From positions 1 to 64,000 of the forward strand of contig JBCCXA010000001.1 of the NCBI GenBank assembly GCA_039192515.1: DNA of 64,000 nucleotides, in the 5' to 3' direction. The notes below the pieces were generated by a model. The model ran no database searches. It was not told where the DNA came from and saw only the letters and a list, made by a program, of their open reading frames with translations. The DNA comes from Verrucomicrobiota bacterium (GTDB lineage: Bacteria > Verrucomicrobiota > Verrucomicrobiia > Methylacidiphilales > JBCCWR01). The position numbers and the translations under genes are program-made. How positions within the stretch are numbered: the stretch's first letter is position 1; every line of letters begins with the position of its first letter. This document shows, piece by piece, positions 9,410 through 19,170 of this stretch.

Positions 9410-10243
9410 ATGTCAAATTCGGGAAAAGTCTTTCCTATCTTAACGATACTGATTAGCGTGGGTTGCATAGCTTTGGGCGTTATGATTGGTCTGAAGAAGA
9501 CGCAGTATCAAACGCAGTTAAGCCAGGTTGAGGCCACGCTGAAACGGGCGGAGGTTTGGGGTGGCTACACCGGTGATTTTATGACCAATCCTCGTGAACC
9601 AGATGCTACTTTGCAAAGAGCTAGTGCCTTTACACAGGAGCTTCAGGACGAAAAAATTGAACTAGATAAAGCCTATGCTCAACTACAAACCGATTACGAT
9701 ACGTCTCAATCCAATGTCCAAAAACTAACAACTGATCTCACAGCAACCAAACGCAAACTCGATGAAACAACCGGCCAGCTAGAAGAGACGCAAGGCAAGC
9801 TTGTTTCTGCTGAAGGCAAACTTAAAAGTATCGATGAAGCGCTAAAAGGACGCGACCCTGCGGCAGTAGCTCAAGAACTGGATGAACGGAATGAAGCCTT
9901 CAAGATATTACGTGCAGAGAAAGATATTCTAGATGATAAAATAGCCAGTCTCAGCAATAAAGTTCAGAAATTTCAAGAGCTAGAGCAACTATCTCAGGAA
10001 CAACGCGCGCCTCTGTCGCTATCCGGAAAAATAGTCGCCATTAACAAAGAATGGAATTTCGTAGTTCTCAATGTGGGTAAGGATGATAGATTGGTGGATG
10101 GTATTGACCTTACCGTTTATCGTGGGAATGATTTAATCGCCAAGGTTCGCACTGTCTCCGTAGAGGCTAATACAGCAATTGCTGACATACTACCTGATTG
10201 GGTGAAAAGTGAAATTCAGGTTGGCGATCAAGTCATTTTCTGA
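9410..10243 (+). CDS. Membrane-anchored coiled-coil protein
   Basis: The 277-residue product has one N-terminal transmembrane helix (about residues 7-26). A long Gln/Glu/Lys-rich coiled coil (about 30-195) follows, then a small beta-rich C-terminal domain containing VVLNVGKDDRLVDGIDLTVY that resembles the beta domains of MreC-like proteins. An AGGAG at 9399-9403 lies 6 bases before the ATG and supports the start. The topology suggests a periplasmic rod anchored in the inner membrane. It is followed after 15 bp by a small lipoprotein gene, so the two probably form an envelope pair. No specific function is recognised. Confidence 0.7.
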   Translation: MSNSGKVFPILTILISVGCIALGVMIGLKKTQYQTQLSQVEATLKRAEVWGGYTGDFMTNPREPDATLQRASAFTQELQDEKIELDKAYAQLQTDYDTSQSNVQKLTTDLTATKRKLDETTGQLEETQGKLVSAEGKLKSIDEALKGRDPAAVAQELDERNEAFKILRAEKDILDDKIASLSNKVQKFQELEQLSQEQRAPLSLSGKIVAINKEWNFVVLNVGKDDRLVDGIDLTVYRGNDLIAKVRTVSVEANTAIADILPDWVKSEIQVGDQVIF

Positions 10244-10258
10244 CAAGTTACTAGTAGT

Positions 10259-10453
10259 ATGTTATCTCGAATATTTCTTTGTGTTACAGGATTTTTATTT
10301 CTGCAAGTATTTTGCTCATGTGCCACAACCAGTGGTGATGAAGAAGAACGCGTCTCTACTCTTCCTTGGAACAAACCCCAGGGTTGGGAAGGGAAGGGTC
10401 CTGCCGGTAGTATAATAGGTGGCGCTGGCGGTTTGGGTAATCCTGTCTACTAG
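10259..10453 (+). CDS. Small lipoprotein
   Basis: The 64-residue product has a hydrophobic signal segment ending in VFCSCA, with a cysteine suited to lipid attachment. Its short polar tail has the motif STLPWNKPQGWEGKGP and a glycine-rich end. Similar Trp/Pro-rich short lipoproteins are, as I recall, conserved in Verrucomicrobia, but their job is unknown. It starts 15 bp after the coiled-coil membrane protein, suggesting co-expression. A second, out-of-frame reading of the same DNA is longer but lacks a signal sequence and is not supported. Confidence 0.65.
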   Translation: MLSRIFLCVTGFLFLQVFCSCATTSGDEEERVSTLPWNKPQGWEGKGPAGSIIGGAGGLGNPVY

Positions 10454-10555
10454 TCGGAAGCCTTCACAACCTACTGAGACAGATATAGGCTGGATTTAAA
10501 GATTTCTACGTCTTCATCATTGGTGATTACCTTATGAACGAGCAACCAGCACTCG

Positions 10556-11614
10556 ATGCTTAGTCACCAAGAAAAGATCCCTCAGAAGAAGGGAACCTAC
10601 TCACTTTATCTCAAGGAGCTTTGCTTGAAGTCCCCTCTCTTTTTATCTCCTATGGCTGGTTACACAACCTTACCTTTTCGCGTAGCCATACGATCACTAG
10701 GGGGCTTATCTATTGCGACAACAGACTTAGTCAATGCCAGGTCCTTGTTGGAAATGAACCCCAAAGGAATTCGGATGGTATCTACTTGCAGCCAGGATCG
10801 ACCTTTGGGCGTTCAGCTATTTGGTTCTAAAACACAAGAGTTATGCGATGCAGCAAAATTTCTGGAAGACCTAGGCATTGATCTCATCGATCTGAACATG
10901 GGATGCCCAGTTGACAAGATTACTCGACAAGGTGGCGGAGCCGCTTTGATGCAAGATGAGGAATTAACTGAGGAACTTGTGGGTGCTATTGTTCGGTCGG
11001 TCCATTTACCTGTCACCGTAAAAATGAGATTGGGGTGGAATGACGATACCATCAATGCCCATCGCATTGCACCACGACTAGAAGAGATGGGGGTAGCTGC
11101 TATAGCCATCCATGGGAGAACTCGCGAGCAAGGGTTTTCCGGGAACGTCAATTTAGAAGGAATTAAAGCCGTAGTAGATTCTGTAAAGAGTATCCCTATC
11201 ATCGGTAATGGAGATGTTCATTCCCCCAAAGATGCTAATCGAATGCTTAATGAAATGGGTTGTAAAGGAGTCATGGTAGGCCGAGCAGCATTAGCTAACC
11301 CATTTTTTTTTAAGCAAACCCTGCATTACTTAACCAGGGGAGAACTAATTCCTGAACCGACACTAGAACAACGTATCATGTTTATGCACAAGCACTTTGC
11401 ATTAGCACTTAAGTACTATGGAGAAATGGATGCTTGTTTGCATTTTCGAAAAATGCTTACTGGTTATAGCGAGCATTTTCCAAAGAAAGAGGTCTGGCGC
11501 CGTGAGACGCAAACTCTTTCTACTGCAGAGGAGTATCTGGCAATTGTTAAAAAGCTAACGGATGGAGCGGTTTCTAAGAGTTGCTCTATGCCAAATTTGC
11601 AGTCCCTCATCTAA
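10556..11614 (+). CDS. dus: tRNA-dihydrouridine synthase
   Basis: This FMN-dependent enzyme reduces selected uridines in tRNA D-loops to dihydrouridine using NADPH. The barrel motifs are all present: SPMAGYTTLPFR at the FMN phosphate strand, LNMGCPVDKITRQGGGAAL with the catalytic cysteine, VTVKMRLGWND, AIAIHGRTREQGFSG, GNGDVHSPKDA and the flavin-binding GVMVGRAALANPFFF. The length (352) and motif spacing fit the DusB/NifR3 branch best, although assigning the exact Dus subtype would need a phylogeny. The N-terminus carries about 35 residues before the barrel. It converges with the HAD gene, leaving only about 20 bp between them. Confidence 0.93.
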   Translation: MLSHQEKIPQKKGTYSLYLKELCLKSPLFLSPMAGYTTLPFRVAIRSLGGLSIATTDLVNARSLLEMNPKGIRMVSTCSQDRPLGVQLFGSKTQELCDAAKFLEDLGIDLIDLNMGCPVDKITRQGGGAALMQDEELTEELVGAIVRSVHLPVTVKMRLGWNDDTINAHRIAPRLEEMGVAAIAIHGRTREQGFSGNVNLEGIKAVVDSVKSIPIIGNGDVHSPKDANRMLNEMGCKGVMVGRAALANPFFFKQTLHYLTRGELIPEPTLEQRIMFMHKHFALALKYYGEMDACLHFRKMLTGYSEHFPKKEVWRRETQTLSTAEEYLAIVKKLTDGAVSKSCSMPNLQSLI

Positions 11615-11633
11615 TCGAAATACTAATGAACGA

Positions 11634-12446
11634 TTAGAGGAAACCAAAGTGTTCGAGGCCCTCAATAATCCCTGAAGCGTAACACCCATTCAATCCGTCT
11701 TTGCCTTCGGCGAAGTATATTTTATCGATCACACCATTAGATTCTCCCACTTTTTTAGTTTCTTGCCTTACTTCATCAATCGCGTTAGCAACCAAGATGG
11801 AACGATAACCATAGGTTAGGGCAGAAATATCGTTACCCGAATCGCCCGCATAGATAATTTCTTCTTTGGACAATCCTTTCCTTTGACGAAGGTATTCAAG
11901 ACCTTCCATTTTATTAGCCTTTGAGGGCATAATATCTAACAATCCAATACCAATCATCTCATCAACTGAGTAGGTAACATCGGCGTCTGAGCAGAGCCGA
12001 CCAATGACCTGACGCACTTTGCTAATGACTGACCTCGCCTGAGAAAGGTTATCAATGAAAAAACTTGCTTTAAAGTCATTTTGGTGGTGTGCCTCCTGCA
12101 GTCTCAAATCCCTTGTTTGGGAAAGTTCCTCCTTTATTTTATCTATATCCCATGTGGGAGTTAGAAGCCTTATCTTTTCAATATAACCTAGTTCTTCTAT
12201 AAACTCTCCGTTTGCCGTATCTACTTGGTAGACCTTTGTACCCACTTCAGTAACTGCATAGCTAGGTAGCGGAGGGTGGTACAAAGACATCCCTTCTCGA
12301 ATCTGTTGCTCATTCCTACCTGTAACGTAGATTAACGTCATTTTATGCCTCTCTATAAGCTCCTTAAGCTTTGCCATTGAATCGTCATATGGCTGTTTTC
12401 CATTGGGAAATAAGGTTCGGTCAAGGTCCGTGGCAAGTATTGGCAT
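11634..12446 (-). CDS. HAD-superfamily sucrose-phosphatase-like hydrolase
   Basis: This is a 270-residue cytoplasmic phosphatase of the HAD fold with a C2-type cap, closest in pattern to sucrose-6-phosphate phosphatase (PF05116). The nucleophile motif is ATDLDRTLFP (Asp6 and Asp8), motif II is YVTGRNEQQI, and motif IV is IIYAGDSGNDISALTYG. The substrate could be sucrose-phosphate, mannosylglycerate-type phosphates or another phosphosugar. No sucrose-phosphate synthase gene is adjacent, so the physiological substrate is not fixed. Confidence 0.8.
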   Translation of the reverse strand: MPILATDLDRTLFPNGKQPYDDSMAKLKELIERHKMTLIYVTGRNEQQIREGMSLYHPPLPSYAVTEVGTKVYQVDTANGEFIEELGYIEKIRLLTPTWDIDKIKEELSQTRDLRLQEAHHQNDFKASFFIDNLSQARSVISKVRQVIGRLCSDADVTYSVDEMIGIGLLDIMPSKANKMEGLEYLRQRKGLSKEEIIYAGDSGNDISALTYGYRSILVANAIDEVRQETKKVGESNGVIDKIYFAEGKDGLNGCYASGIIEGLEHFGFL

Positions 12447-12577
12447 AAATTTTTTATTTCATTTACTTTTCAATATCTCTGAAAACTTCTAGCTGAAGCC
12501 CAATGGCTGTCTAGCTTTATAGAGATTTTCATAGAAATTGATGGTTAATCCAAAGATCTGCTGTAAATTTAAATAAT

Positions 12578-13102
12578 ATGCGGAATTTAGACAGTTTCCA
12601 CTATGCCTTAGAGAATACTGAGATGTTACTCGAACCTGAGCGACGTCTCGAGACATTCGGCACCTCTATTTTGAACTACTACTTAGTCACTGAGGAGATG
12701 GACAACATCAACCACTCCAATGTTCGCCAGGGCAAGATAGTTGCAGAAAAGCCCGATATCATTACTCCCGAAAAAATGTCCAAACTTTTACTAGAAGGTT
12801 TTGGCCAAGAAGGTGAAGCTTTTGTCGATGCCTTAGGACCAAAGTTGCGCAAGCTTGCTGTATTACAGTATGGCTTCAATCTCTCCAAGAAAGATTTGAA
12901 ATTCTACCAACTGCACGAGCCCATTCAGGAAGTCTGTGAAAAAGTCTGTACCGAGGTAAAGTCTAAGAATGACCCTCTCTCAGTGGTTATGAAGGGAGTG
13001 GACGACGCTTGGGAAGTAAGCCTACTTAAATTTATGGTCGAGATGGTTGCTTCGTCAGGGCAGAGCAATTTTAAAGATCTAAAGGACTTAGGCTTTATCT
13101 AG
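12578..13102 (+). CDS. Conserved hypothetical protein
   Basis: The 174-residue protein is soluble and mostly helical, without a signal peptide, membrane segment or nucleotide-binding motif that I recognise. It starts MRNLDSFHYALENTEML and ends KDLKDLGFI. It sits alone, divergent from the HAD hydrolase, with about 130 bp on its upstream side and about 225 bp before cdaA. Normal codon use and a complete frame support a real gene, but no function can be given. Confidence 0.6.
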   Translation: MRNLDSFHYALENTEMLLEPERRLETFGTSILNYYLVTEEMDNINHSNVRQGKIVAEKPDIITPEKMSKLLLEGFGQEGEAFVDALGPKLRKLAVLQYGFNLSKKDLKFYQLHEPIQEVCEKVCTEVKSKNDPLSVVMKGVDDAWEVSLLKFMVEMVASSGQSNFKDLKDLGFI

Positions 13103-13327
13103 CTATCTGGAAAGGTTTTTCCTGTCCGGTTAACTCTTTCAATTTTACATCACCTCCTTTTGTAGAGCTCTATAGCATATTCCATTGTTATTTTTCTTTG
13201 CCATATAAAACTTTGTTGATGCGTGATGGTTGTAACGTCTACGATATCTATTATACTTACTGATTAAGAATTGGGTATTTATGTAGCCTTAGTATTTGCT
13301 GGTTAGCATGCTTGTGAGAAACACCAT

Positions 13328-14848
13328 ATGGATGGTATACATATTTGGAAAATAGCCATAGATATAGCGATAAGCGCGCTGTTACTAAGGATGGTATTAG
13401 GGTGGCTTGTTACTTACAACCGCCTATTCTGGCTTGTAGTAGCTTTGTTGGGTTTGGTATGTAGTGGCTATTTAGTCGCTCACTTTGATCTACCTTTTTC
13501 CTTCTACTTAATGCTGGCCCTTGCCGGACCACTTCTCATTATTCTCTTTCTCTCCTTCTTACCTGAATTAGGTCGCATCCACCAAGCTATTAGCCATGGG
13601 AATATCTTCGGATGGAAAGCAGAAGCTACTTTTGAAGTCATCAGGGAATTATCCGATGCCTTGTTTGAACTGGCACAGAAAAGAAGAGGCGCGTTAATTG
13701 TGATACCTCAGGCAGACAGCGTTGAAAGCCTCCTTAGTGGTGGTGAGGAAATAGATGCTAGACTCAGTAAGACAATCTTACTGTCCATCTTTAACACTAA
13801 ATCCCCAAGGCATGATGGCGCGGTCCTACTCAATAGAGACCGTGTCGTTCGTGCAGGAGCTGTCTTGCCCTTAGCCTCGGCCGAGGGTGCTGACTCAGAA
13901 CTTGGAACACGGCACTTGGCTGCACTAGGCCTAAGCGAACGCTCCGATGCTCATGTTATAGTTGTCTCGGAGGAAAGAGGATCCGTATCTTTTGCCAAAG
14001 AAGGTGCTTTGAAAGTACTCCCATCCAAGACGGAGGAAGATTTGGAGTCTTCGCTTATTGACTATATGGAAATAGGCGAAAACAAATCAAAGACTAAGAA
14101 ATCCATTATGGTCTCTTTGCTTCTATGGCTTATTGCCTGTGGTATATCACTTGCTGGAAGCATTCAAATAGAGCGACATAAAATTGAAGAGAAGCGCAAA
14201 GTTGAGCTAGCATTAGCCAGCCAGAATAAAGCCAGCAAGCTAGTCAAAGTGGCCATTAGTTACACAGGTAAGCCAGAAAATTTATTCTTTGCGGGCGAAA
14301 CCCCTCCTAGTGAGTGCGAAGTTCTGCTCCAATATCCTGAAAACATTACGATACCTGAGCAACTCACTCTAACTTTGGATATATCTCAATATAAAGCTAG
14401 TGACCAGGCCCATGAGATCAATCTTTCCAAGGACATGGTTAAAAATCTACCTGCCGAGTTAGAGATCACAGATATCAAGCCAGTCTCTATCAGCTTAGTT
14501 TTAGCGGAAATCAAACGATTGCAACTTGATGTGAAGCCTCCTGAGATTACAGAGCTCAATGAATCTTTAAAACTCGTTTCCATTAAACTCCTAAGGCCCC
14601 AAGTGTTTGCCGAAGTCCGCGACTTAAAATTCGAGCAGAGTCCTGGACTGAAGTGTTTTCCATTAGATGTTTCGTCTATTACTCATGCTGGAACACACAG
14701 ACTAAAAGCTAAACTAGATCTCCCGGTGACAATCACTCTGGTAAATCAAAAATTTTCTAATGAGGGCCTAGATATAGAGATTGTTGTTGAAGACAAAAAC
14801 CCCACGCCTGAACCTCATGCGGAACCAACGCCTCTGCCGGAACCATGA
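13328..14848 (+). CDS. cdaA: Diadenylate cyclase CdaA fused to YbbR-like domains
   Basis: The N-terminal half is CdaA: three transmembrane helices (residues about 8-75) and a DAC domain that makes cyclic di-AMP from two ATP. The DGA motif is at 163-165 and GTRHLAALGLSE at 193-204. The second DAC signature is normally Arg-His-Arg; here it reads Arg-His-Leu (195-197). After a linker, a fourth transmembrane helix (about 257-278) leads into an extracytoplasmic region with YbbR/CdaR-like repeats and a Pro/Glu-rich tail. CdaA (about 270 residues) and its regulator CdaR are usually separate adjacent genes, so this is a natural fusion of enzyme and regulator. Activity with the Leu substitution is uncertain. 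Confidence 0.88.
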   Translation: MDGIHIWKIAIDIAISALLLRMVLGWLVTYNRLFWLVVALLGLVCSGYLVAHFDLPFSFYLMLALAGPLLIILFLSFLPELGRIHQAISHGNIFGWKAEATFEVIRELSDALFELAQKRRGALIVIPQADSVESLLSGGEEIDARLSKTILLSIFNTKSPRHDGAVLLNRDRVVRAGAVLPLASAEGADSELGTRHLAALGLSERSDAHVIVVSEERGSVSFAKEGALKVLPSKTEEDLESSLIDYMEIGENKSKTKKSIMVSLLLWLIACGISLAGSIQIERHKIEEKRKVELALASQNKASKLVKVAISYTGKPENLFFAGETPPSECEVLLQYPENITIPEQLTLTLDISQYKASDQAHEINLSKDMVKNLPAELEITDIKPVSISLVLAEIKRLQLDVKPPEITELNESLKLVSIKLLRPQVFAEVRDLKFEQSPGLKCFPLDVSSITHAGTHRLKAKLDLPVTITLVNQKFSNEGLDIEIVVEDKNPTPEPHAEPTPLPEP

Positions 14849-14893
14849 TTCTAATTCTTTGACTTCCTGCCTCCCGCTAGTTAAAAGACAATC

Positions 14894-17359
14894 ATGGGTA
14901 CAGATACGTCTTTTCATTCGGTTTTAGAAAATAGCCCGGAAGTCTTTAAAGAGGACATTCTCCGTCATTTGAAATTTACACTAGCTAGAGATAGGCATAC
15001 CGCAACAAGGCGTGATTGGTATTTGTCAACCTGTAGCGCTATTCAAGACCGCATTGTGGAGCGTTTAATTGCCACACAAGCAGTCCATAACCAGAAGAAC
15101 GTGCGCAGGGTTTATTATCTTTCTCTAGAATTTTTGATGGGGCGACTCTTTACCAACTCACTTTACAACGCGGGAGTATATGAAGAAGTGGAAACCGCTA
15201 TGAAAGAATTAGGTTTTGATGTTGAGGGAGCTCGAAATGAAGAATATGACATGGGGTTAGGCAATGGGGGACTAGGCCGCTTAGCCGCATGCTTTTTGGA
15301 TTCTTTAGCAACATTGGATTACCCCGCTATTGGTTATGGCATCCGCTATGAATATGGTTTATTCAAGCAAGAGTTTCAAAACGGACATCAAGTCGAATTA
15401 CCCGATGATTGGGCTAAATTCGGTGTGCCCTGGGAAATTTGCCGACCTCAGTTCGCGATTCCAGTAGAATTATATGGCAATGTAGAAAATATCTTTGATG
15501 ATTCGGGGAGCTATGTCGCTAAATGGGTAAACACATGGAAACTTCTAGGAACACCATATGATATACCTATTCCCGGTTACGGGACTCCTACTGTAAACTT
15601 TTTGCGATTATGGGAATCTGGGTCAACCGAGGATTTTGATTTTGCTGCATTTAATCAAGGCGGCTACAGCGAGGCCGTTAGAGATAAGAATTTTGCTGAA
15701 ACGATCACGAAGATCTTATATCCCAACGACAGCACGGAAAATGGGAAAGAGCTTAGGCTAGTTCAACAGTATTTCTTTGTCTCCTGCTCATTGAAAGATA
15801 TTGTCAGAAGATTTCATAAATCTAACCGGGATTGGAAAGTCTTCCCCGAAAAAGTCGCTATACAGCTCAATGATACACATCCAGCTATAGCAGTTGCCGA
15901 ACTCATGCGCCTACTCCATGACGAAGACAAGCTACCTTGGGAACAAGCTTGGTCTATCGTGACAAGTACTTTTTCTTATACAAATCACACGCTCTTACCT
16001 GAGGCCCTAGAGAAATGGAGTGTTGGTCTCTTTGAGAAAGTTTTGCCAAGACACATGCAAATTATTTATGAGATCAACAAAAGATTTCTCGCAGAAGTAG
16101 AAGAAAAATGGCCAGGTGACGATGAAATGAAACGCCGCTTGTCACTCATCGAAGAATCCGGAGAAAAAATGGTGCGAATGGCTTACTTGGCCGTGGTAGG
16201 TAGCCATACCGTTAATGGAGTTGCTGCCCTTCACTCAAGACTTCTCAAGCAAACTCTTTTCGCAGATTTTGAATCACTAAATCCTGACAAAATTGTCAAT
16301 GTCACAAATGGTATCACTCCTAGGAGATGGCTTCAGGCTTGTAACCCTCGCCTATCTACTCTGATCACTGAACACATAGGAACGGAATGGGCAAGAAATT
16401 TAGACGAACTAAGAAAACTAGAACCCTTTGCCGATGATGCTTCTTTTCAAGAGCGATTTATGGCCACAAAACACGAAAATAAAGTGGATTTAGCAGAAAT
16501 CATTAAAAATGAATGCGGCGTCGTCGTAGATCCTCATGCGTTATTCGACGTCCAGATCAAACGTTTGCACGAATATAAAAGGCAACACCTTAACTTGCTG
16601 AATATTCTTTCTGCTTACCGCCGTATCCTTCAAAATCCCGATCTAGATATTCAACCAAGAGTGTACCTATTCGCAGCCAAGGCGGCACCTGGGTATGCCC
16701 TGGCCAAGTGTATTATTAAGGCAATCAATGCAGTTGGTGAGAAGATCAACAATGACCCTAAGGTGAAGGACAGGATCAAAGTTATATTTCTACCTAATTA
16801 TCGAGTTTCTCTGGCTCAAAGAATCATACCTGCTTCGGATCTTTCAGAACAAATTTCCACCGCAGGCAAGGAAGCTTCAGGGACAGGTAATATGAAACTA
16901 GCTTTGAATGGATCGCTAACTATTGGAACCCTTGATGGCGCTAATGTTGAGATCAAAGAGCAGGTCGGCGATGAGAATATTTTCATTTTTGGCATGACTG
17001 TAGAGGAAGTCACAGAGCTCAAGAAAAAGGGGTATAATCCCCATGATTATTATCAACAAAACGAGGAGATTCGCACATTGGTTGACTGGATTGGCTCCAA
17101 TTATTTTACTCCTGATGAACACGGTGCTTTGAGTCCTCTGAGGGACAGTTTTCTTACTGGTGGGGACCCTTTTATGATTTTGGCGGATTTTGAATCTTAT
17201 AAACAGAAGCAACTGGAAGTGGATACAGTTTACAGAGATAAAGCTCGCTGGGCTAAAATGGCTATTTTAAATACGGCTCGCATTGGTTTCTTCTCAAGCG
17301 ACAGAACCATCCGCGAGTATGCAGAGAAGGTCTGGAAATTAAAAACTGTTCCCGTTTAA
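14894..17359 (+). CDS. glgP: Glycogen/alpha-glucan phosphorylase
   Basis: The enzyme releases glucose-1-phosphate from alpha-1,4-glucan ends. At 821 residues it is full length for the GT35 family. The pyridoxal-phosphate lysine lies in [20 protein letters not shown], and other family blocks include [43 protein letters not shown] and [13 protein letters not shown]. The start gives a short N-terminus without the regulatory extension of animal enzymes, as usual in bacteria. It stands between cdaA and a histidine kinase without other glycogen genes in view. Confidence 0.96.
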   Translation: MGTDTSFHSVLENSPEVFKEDILRHLKFTLARDRHTATRRDWYLSTCSAIQDRIVERLIATQAVHNQKNVRRVYYLSLEFLMGRLFTNSLYNAGVYEEVETAMKELGFDVEGARNEEYDMGLGNGGLGRLAACFLDSLATLDYPAIGYGIRYEYGLFKQEFQNGHQVELPDDWAKFGVPWEICRPQFAIPVELYGNVENIFDDSGSYVAKWVNTWKLLGTPYDIPIPGYGTPTVNFLRLWESGSTEDFDFAAFNQGGYSEAVRDKNFAETITKILYPNDSTENGKELRLVQQYFFVSCSLKDIVRRFHKSNRDWKVFPEKVAIQLNDTHPAIAVAELMRLLHDEDKLPWEQAWSIVTSTFSYTNHTLLPEALEKWSVGLFEKVLPRHMQIIYEINKRFLAEVEEKWPGDDEMKRRLSLIEESGEKMVRMAYLAVVGSHTVNGVAALHSRLLKQTLFADFESLNPDKIVNVTNGITPRRWLQACNPRLSTLITEHIGTEWARNLDELRKLEPFADDASFQERFMATKHENKVDLAEIIKNECGVVVDPHALFDVQIKRLHEYKRQHLNLLNILSAYRRILQNPDLDIQPRVYLFAAKAAPGYALAKCIIKAINAVGEKINNDPKVKDRIKVIFLPNYRVSLAQRIIPASDLSEQISTAGKEASGTGNMKLALNGSLTIGTLDGANVEIKEQVGDENIFIFGMTVEEVTELKKKGYNPHDYYQQNEEIRTLVDWIGSNYFTPDEHGALSPLRDSFLTGGDPFMILADFESYKQKQLEVDTVYRDKARWAKMAILNTARIGFFSSDRTIREYAEKVWKLKTVPV

Positions 17360-17493
17360 CAAACTCCTCCAAAGGGCCCCTAATCTCTGCCTAACTTTGG
17401 TCGATACTTCCCATAGGGAGTCCGTTGATTCTTCAAAATCAGAAACTCTTTAGCGAGCGTGTACTATAAAATGTCTCACTACTAGAGGAGCTA

Positions 17494-19170
17494 ATGGCAG
17501 TAGAGAGTGACACAGGGAGTTGGGGCCATGTCAAGGTAGTTGCGGTAGACGACGACCGCAATTTTCTTAGAGTACTGAAGTGTGCAGTTCAAAAATTGGG
17601 AATAGATCTCATTTGTTTCGAAGAGGGCACTGCTGCTCTAGAATACATACTGCAGGGGGATATTGATCTTCTTCTATTAGACTTAGGTTTACCTGACATT
17701 ACTGCGGATGATCTTGTAGATAGGCTAAATAAATCCAATCGTGCCGTTCCTTTCATCCTTATTACCGCACTCTCAGATACTGCTCTAGCTGTAGATTGGA
17801 TGAGACATGGCGCAGCTGACTACCTGGTAAAGACCAGCGAGCTAATTGAGATGATCCCCGCTGTTATTGAACGAACTCTCAAGCAACTCAAGCGTGAAAA
17901 GAAACTCGTAGAGGTTGAAGATAGCCTGCGATTAGTTCAAAGCGCTGTCGAACAAGCCTCAGATGGTGTTGTGATTTTCACCTCTGATGAGACTGATCCC
18001 TCCATCGTCTACTGCAATAAATCTTTTTCATTACTCTTACAAACCACTCCTGAGACTCTTGAGGGGCAGAAAATGAGCCGATTGGAGGTGCTTTATAAAG
18101 AGTTTACCAAGGTCATTGAAAATGCTGATCTCGCTGCTGCCGGTGACTATGAATGCCGTTGGATCGGCATTGATGGACGGCCTAGAGAATTAAGCCTCCA
18201 AGCCTTCCCAGTGCTCAATCGCCTCAATCAAGTGATCTCATTCATGGTTTGGGTTAGAGATGTCACCAAGCATAATCGAGTCCTACGACAGCTCAGTGAG
18301 GCACAAAAACTTGAGTCAATTGGCCGCTTGGCTTCGGGCGTTGCTCATGAGGTAAATACTCCCATTCAATACGTGCACGAGAACTTGCGTTTTTTAGAAA
18401 AAAGCGCCAATGAAGCTCTAGAGATTCTAGACAAGCTCAAAATTCTTGCCTCCAAAGGGCAAGAAAACAGTTTAGATGAAATCCGCAGAGCCATTGAAAA
18501 TCTTGATTTGAATTTCTTAAAATCTGAAGTGCCGGGAGCCTTAAACGACTCTCTCGAAGGGATCGACCATGTCACCAAAATAGTCAAAACCATGAATGAG
18601 TTTTCTCATCCTGGCACAGGTAAAAAAGTTCGCTTTGATATTAATCGCGCCATTGAGGGAGCCATTATGATGACCCGCACGCAATGGAAGCATCACGCAC
18701 AGGTATTGACCTACCTAGATCCCTCCATGCCATTAATTGACTGTGTGCCAGATGAAATTCAAAGAGTCGTGCTAAATCTCATTACCAATGCGGTACATGC
18801 CGTCAAGCACGCAGAGCCTTTGCATGACAAGGGATGGAAAGGAACCATAGCTATCCGCAGCAGGTATTTGGGTAATAATGTCGAGATGAGAATACGCGAC
18901 ACAGGCGCTGGAATACCCGAACAGCACTGCCCCAGAATTTTTGAACCCTTTTTTACAACTAAAGGGGTGGGAGAGGGAACTGGTCAAGGTCTGGCTATGT
19001 CTAGAACCATTGTGCTAGACCGGCATGAAGGCTCGCTAGATTTTGAAACCGAGGAGGGCAAGGGCACTATTTTCATCATGACACTACCTGTTGGCATACA
19101 AAAGGAAATGGCGAGGAACCAGCGTTCTCCTAAAACTCTCCTTGCTAATCATGTTGAGGGAGAGAGATGA
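17494..19170 (+). CDS. REC-PAS-histidine kinase
   Basis: This is a soluble 558-residue hybrid with an N-terminal receiver domain (phospho-acceptor Asp63, Lys113), a PAS sensor (about 145-260), a dimerisation/phosphotransfer helix with SGVAHEVNTP (His285), and a HATPase domain with N-box NLITNAVHAV and G-boxes DTGAGIPE and GTGQGLAMS. A GAGGAG just upstream supports the ATG. The absence of membrane segments implies a cytoplasmic input through its receiver or PAS domain. It overlaps the next gene by 4 bp (ATGA), so the two are translationally coupled and very likely work in one phosphorelay. Confidence 0.93.
   Translation: MAVESDTGSWGHVKVVAVDDDRNFLRVLKCAVQKLGIDLICFEEGTAALEYILQGDIDLLLLDLGLPDITADDLVDRLNKSNRAVPFILITALSDTALAVDWMRHGAADYLVKTSELIEMIPAVIERTLKQLKREKKLVEVEDSLRLVQSAVEQASDGVVIFTSDETDPSIVYCNKSFSLLLQTTPETLEGQKMSRLEVLYKEFTKVIENADLAAAGDYECRWIGIDGRPRELSLQAFPVLNRLNQVISFMVWVRDVTKHNRVLRQLSEAQKLESIGRLASGVAHEVNTPIQYVHENLRFLEKSANEALEILDKLKILASKGQENSLDEIRRAIENLDLNFLKSEVPGALNDSLEGIDHVTKIVKTMNEFSHPGTGKKVRFDINRAIEGAIMMTRTQWKHHAQVLTYLDPSMPLIDCVPDEIQRVVLNLITNAVHAVKHAEPLHDKGWKGTIAIRSRYLGNNVEMRIRDTGAGIPEQHCPRIFEPFFTTKGVGEGTGQGLAMSRTIVLDRHEGSLDFETEEGKGTIFIMTLPVGIQKEMARNQRSPKTLLANHVEGER

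Noticed and set aside
11615..11633. A terminator between convergent dus and HAD genes
   Set aside because: The gap is about 20 bp and shows no stable hairpin with a T-run.
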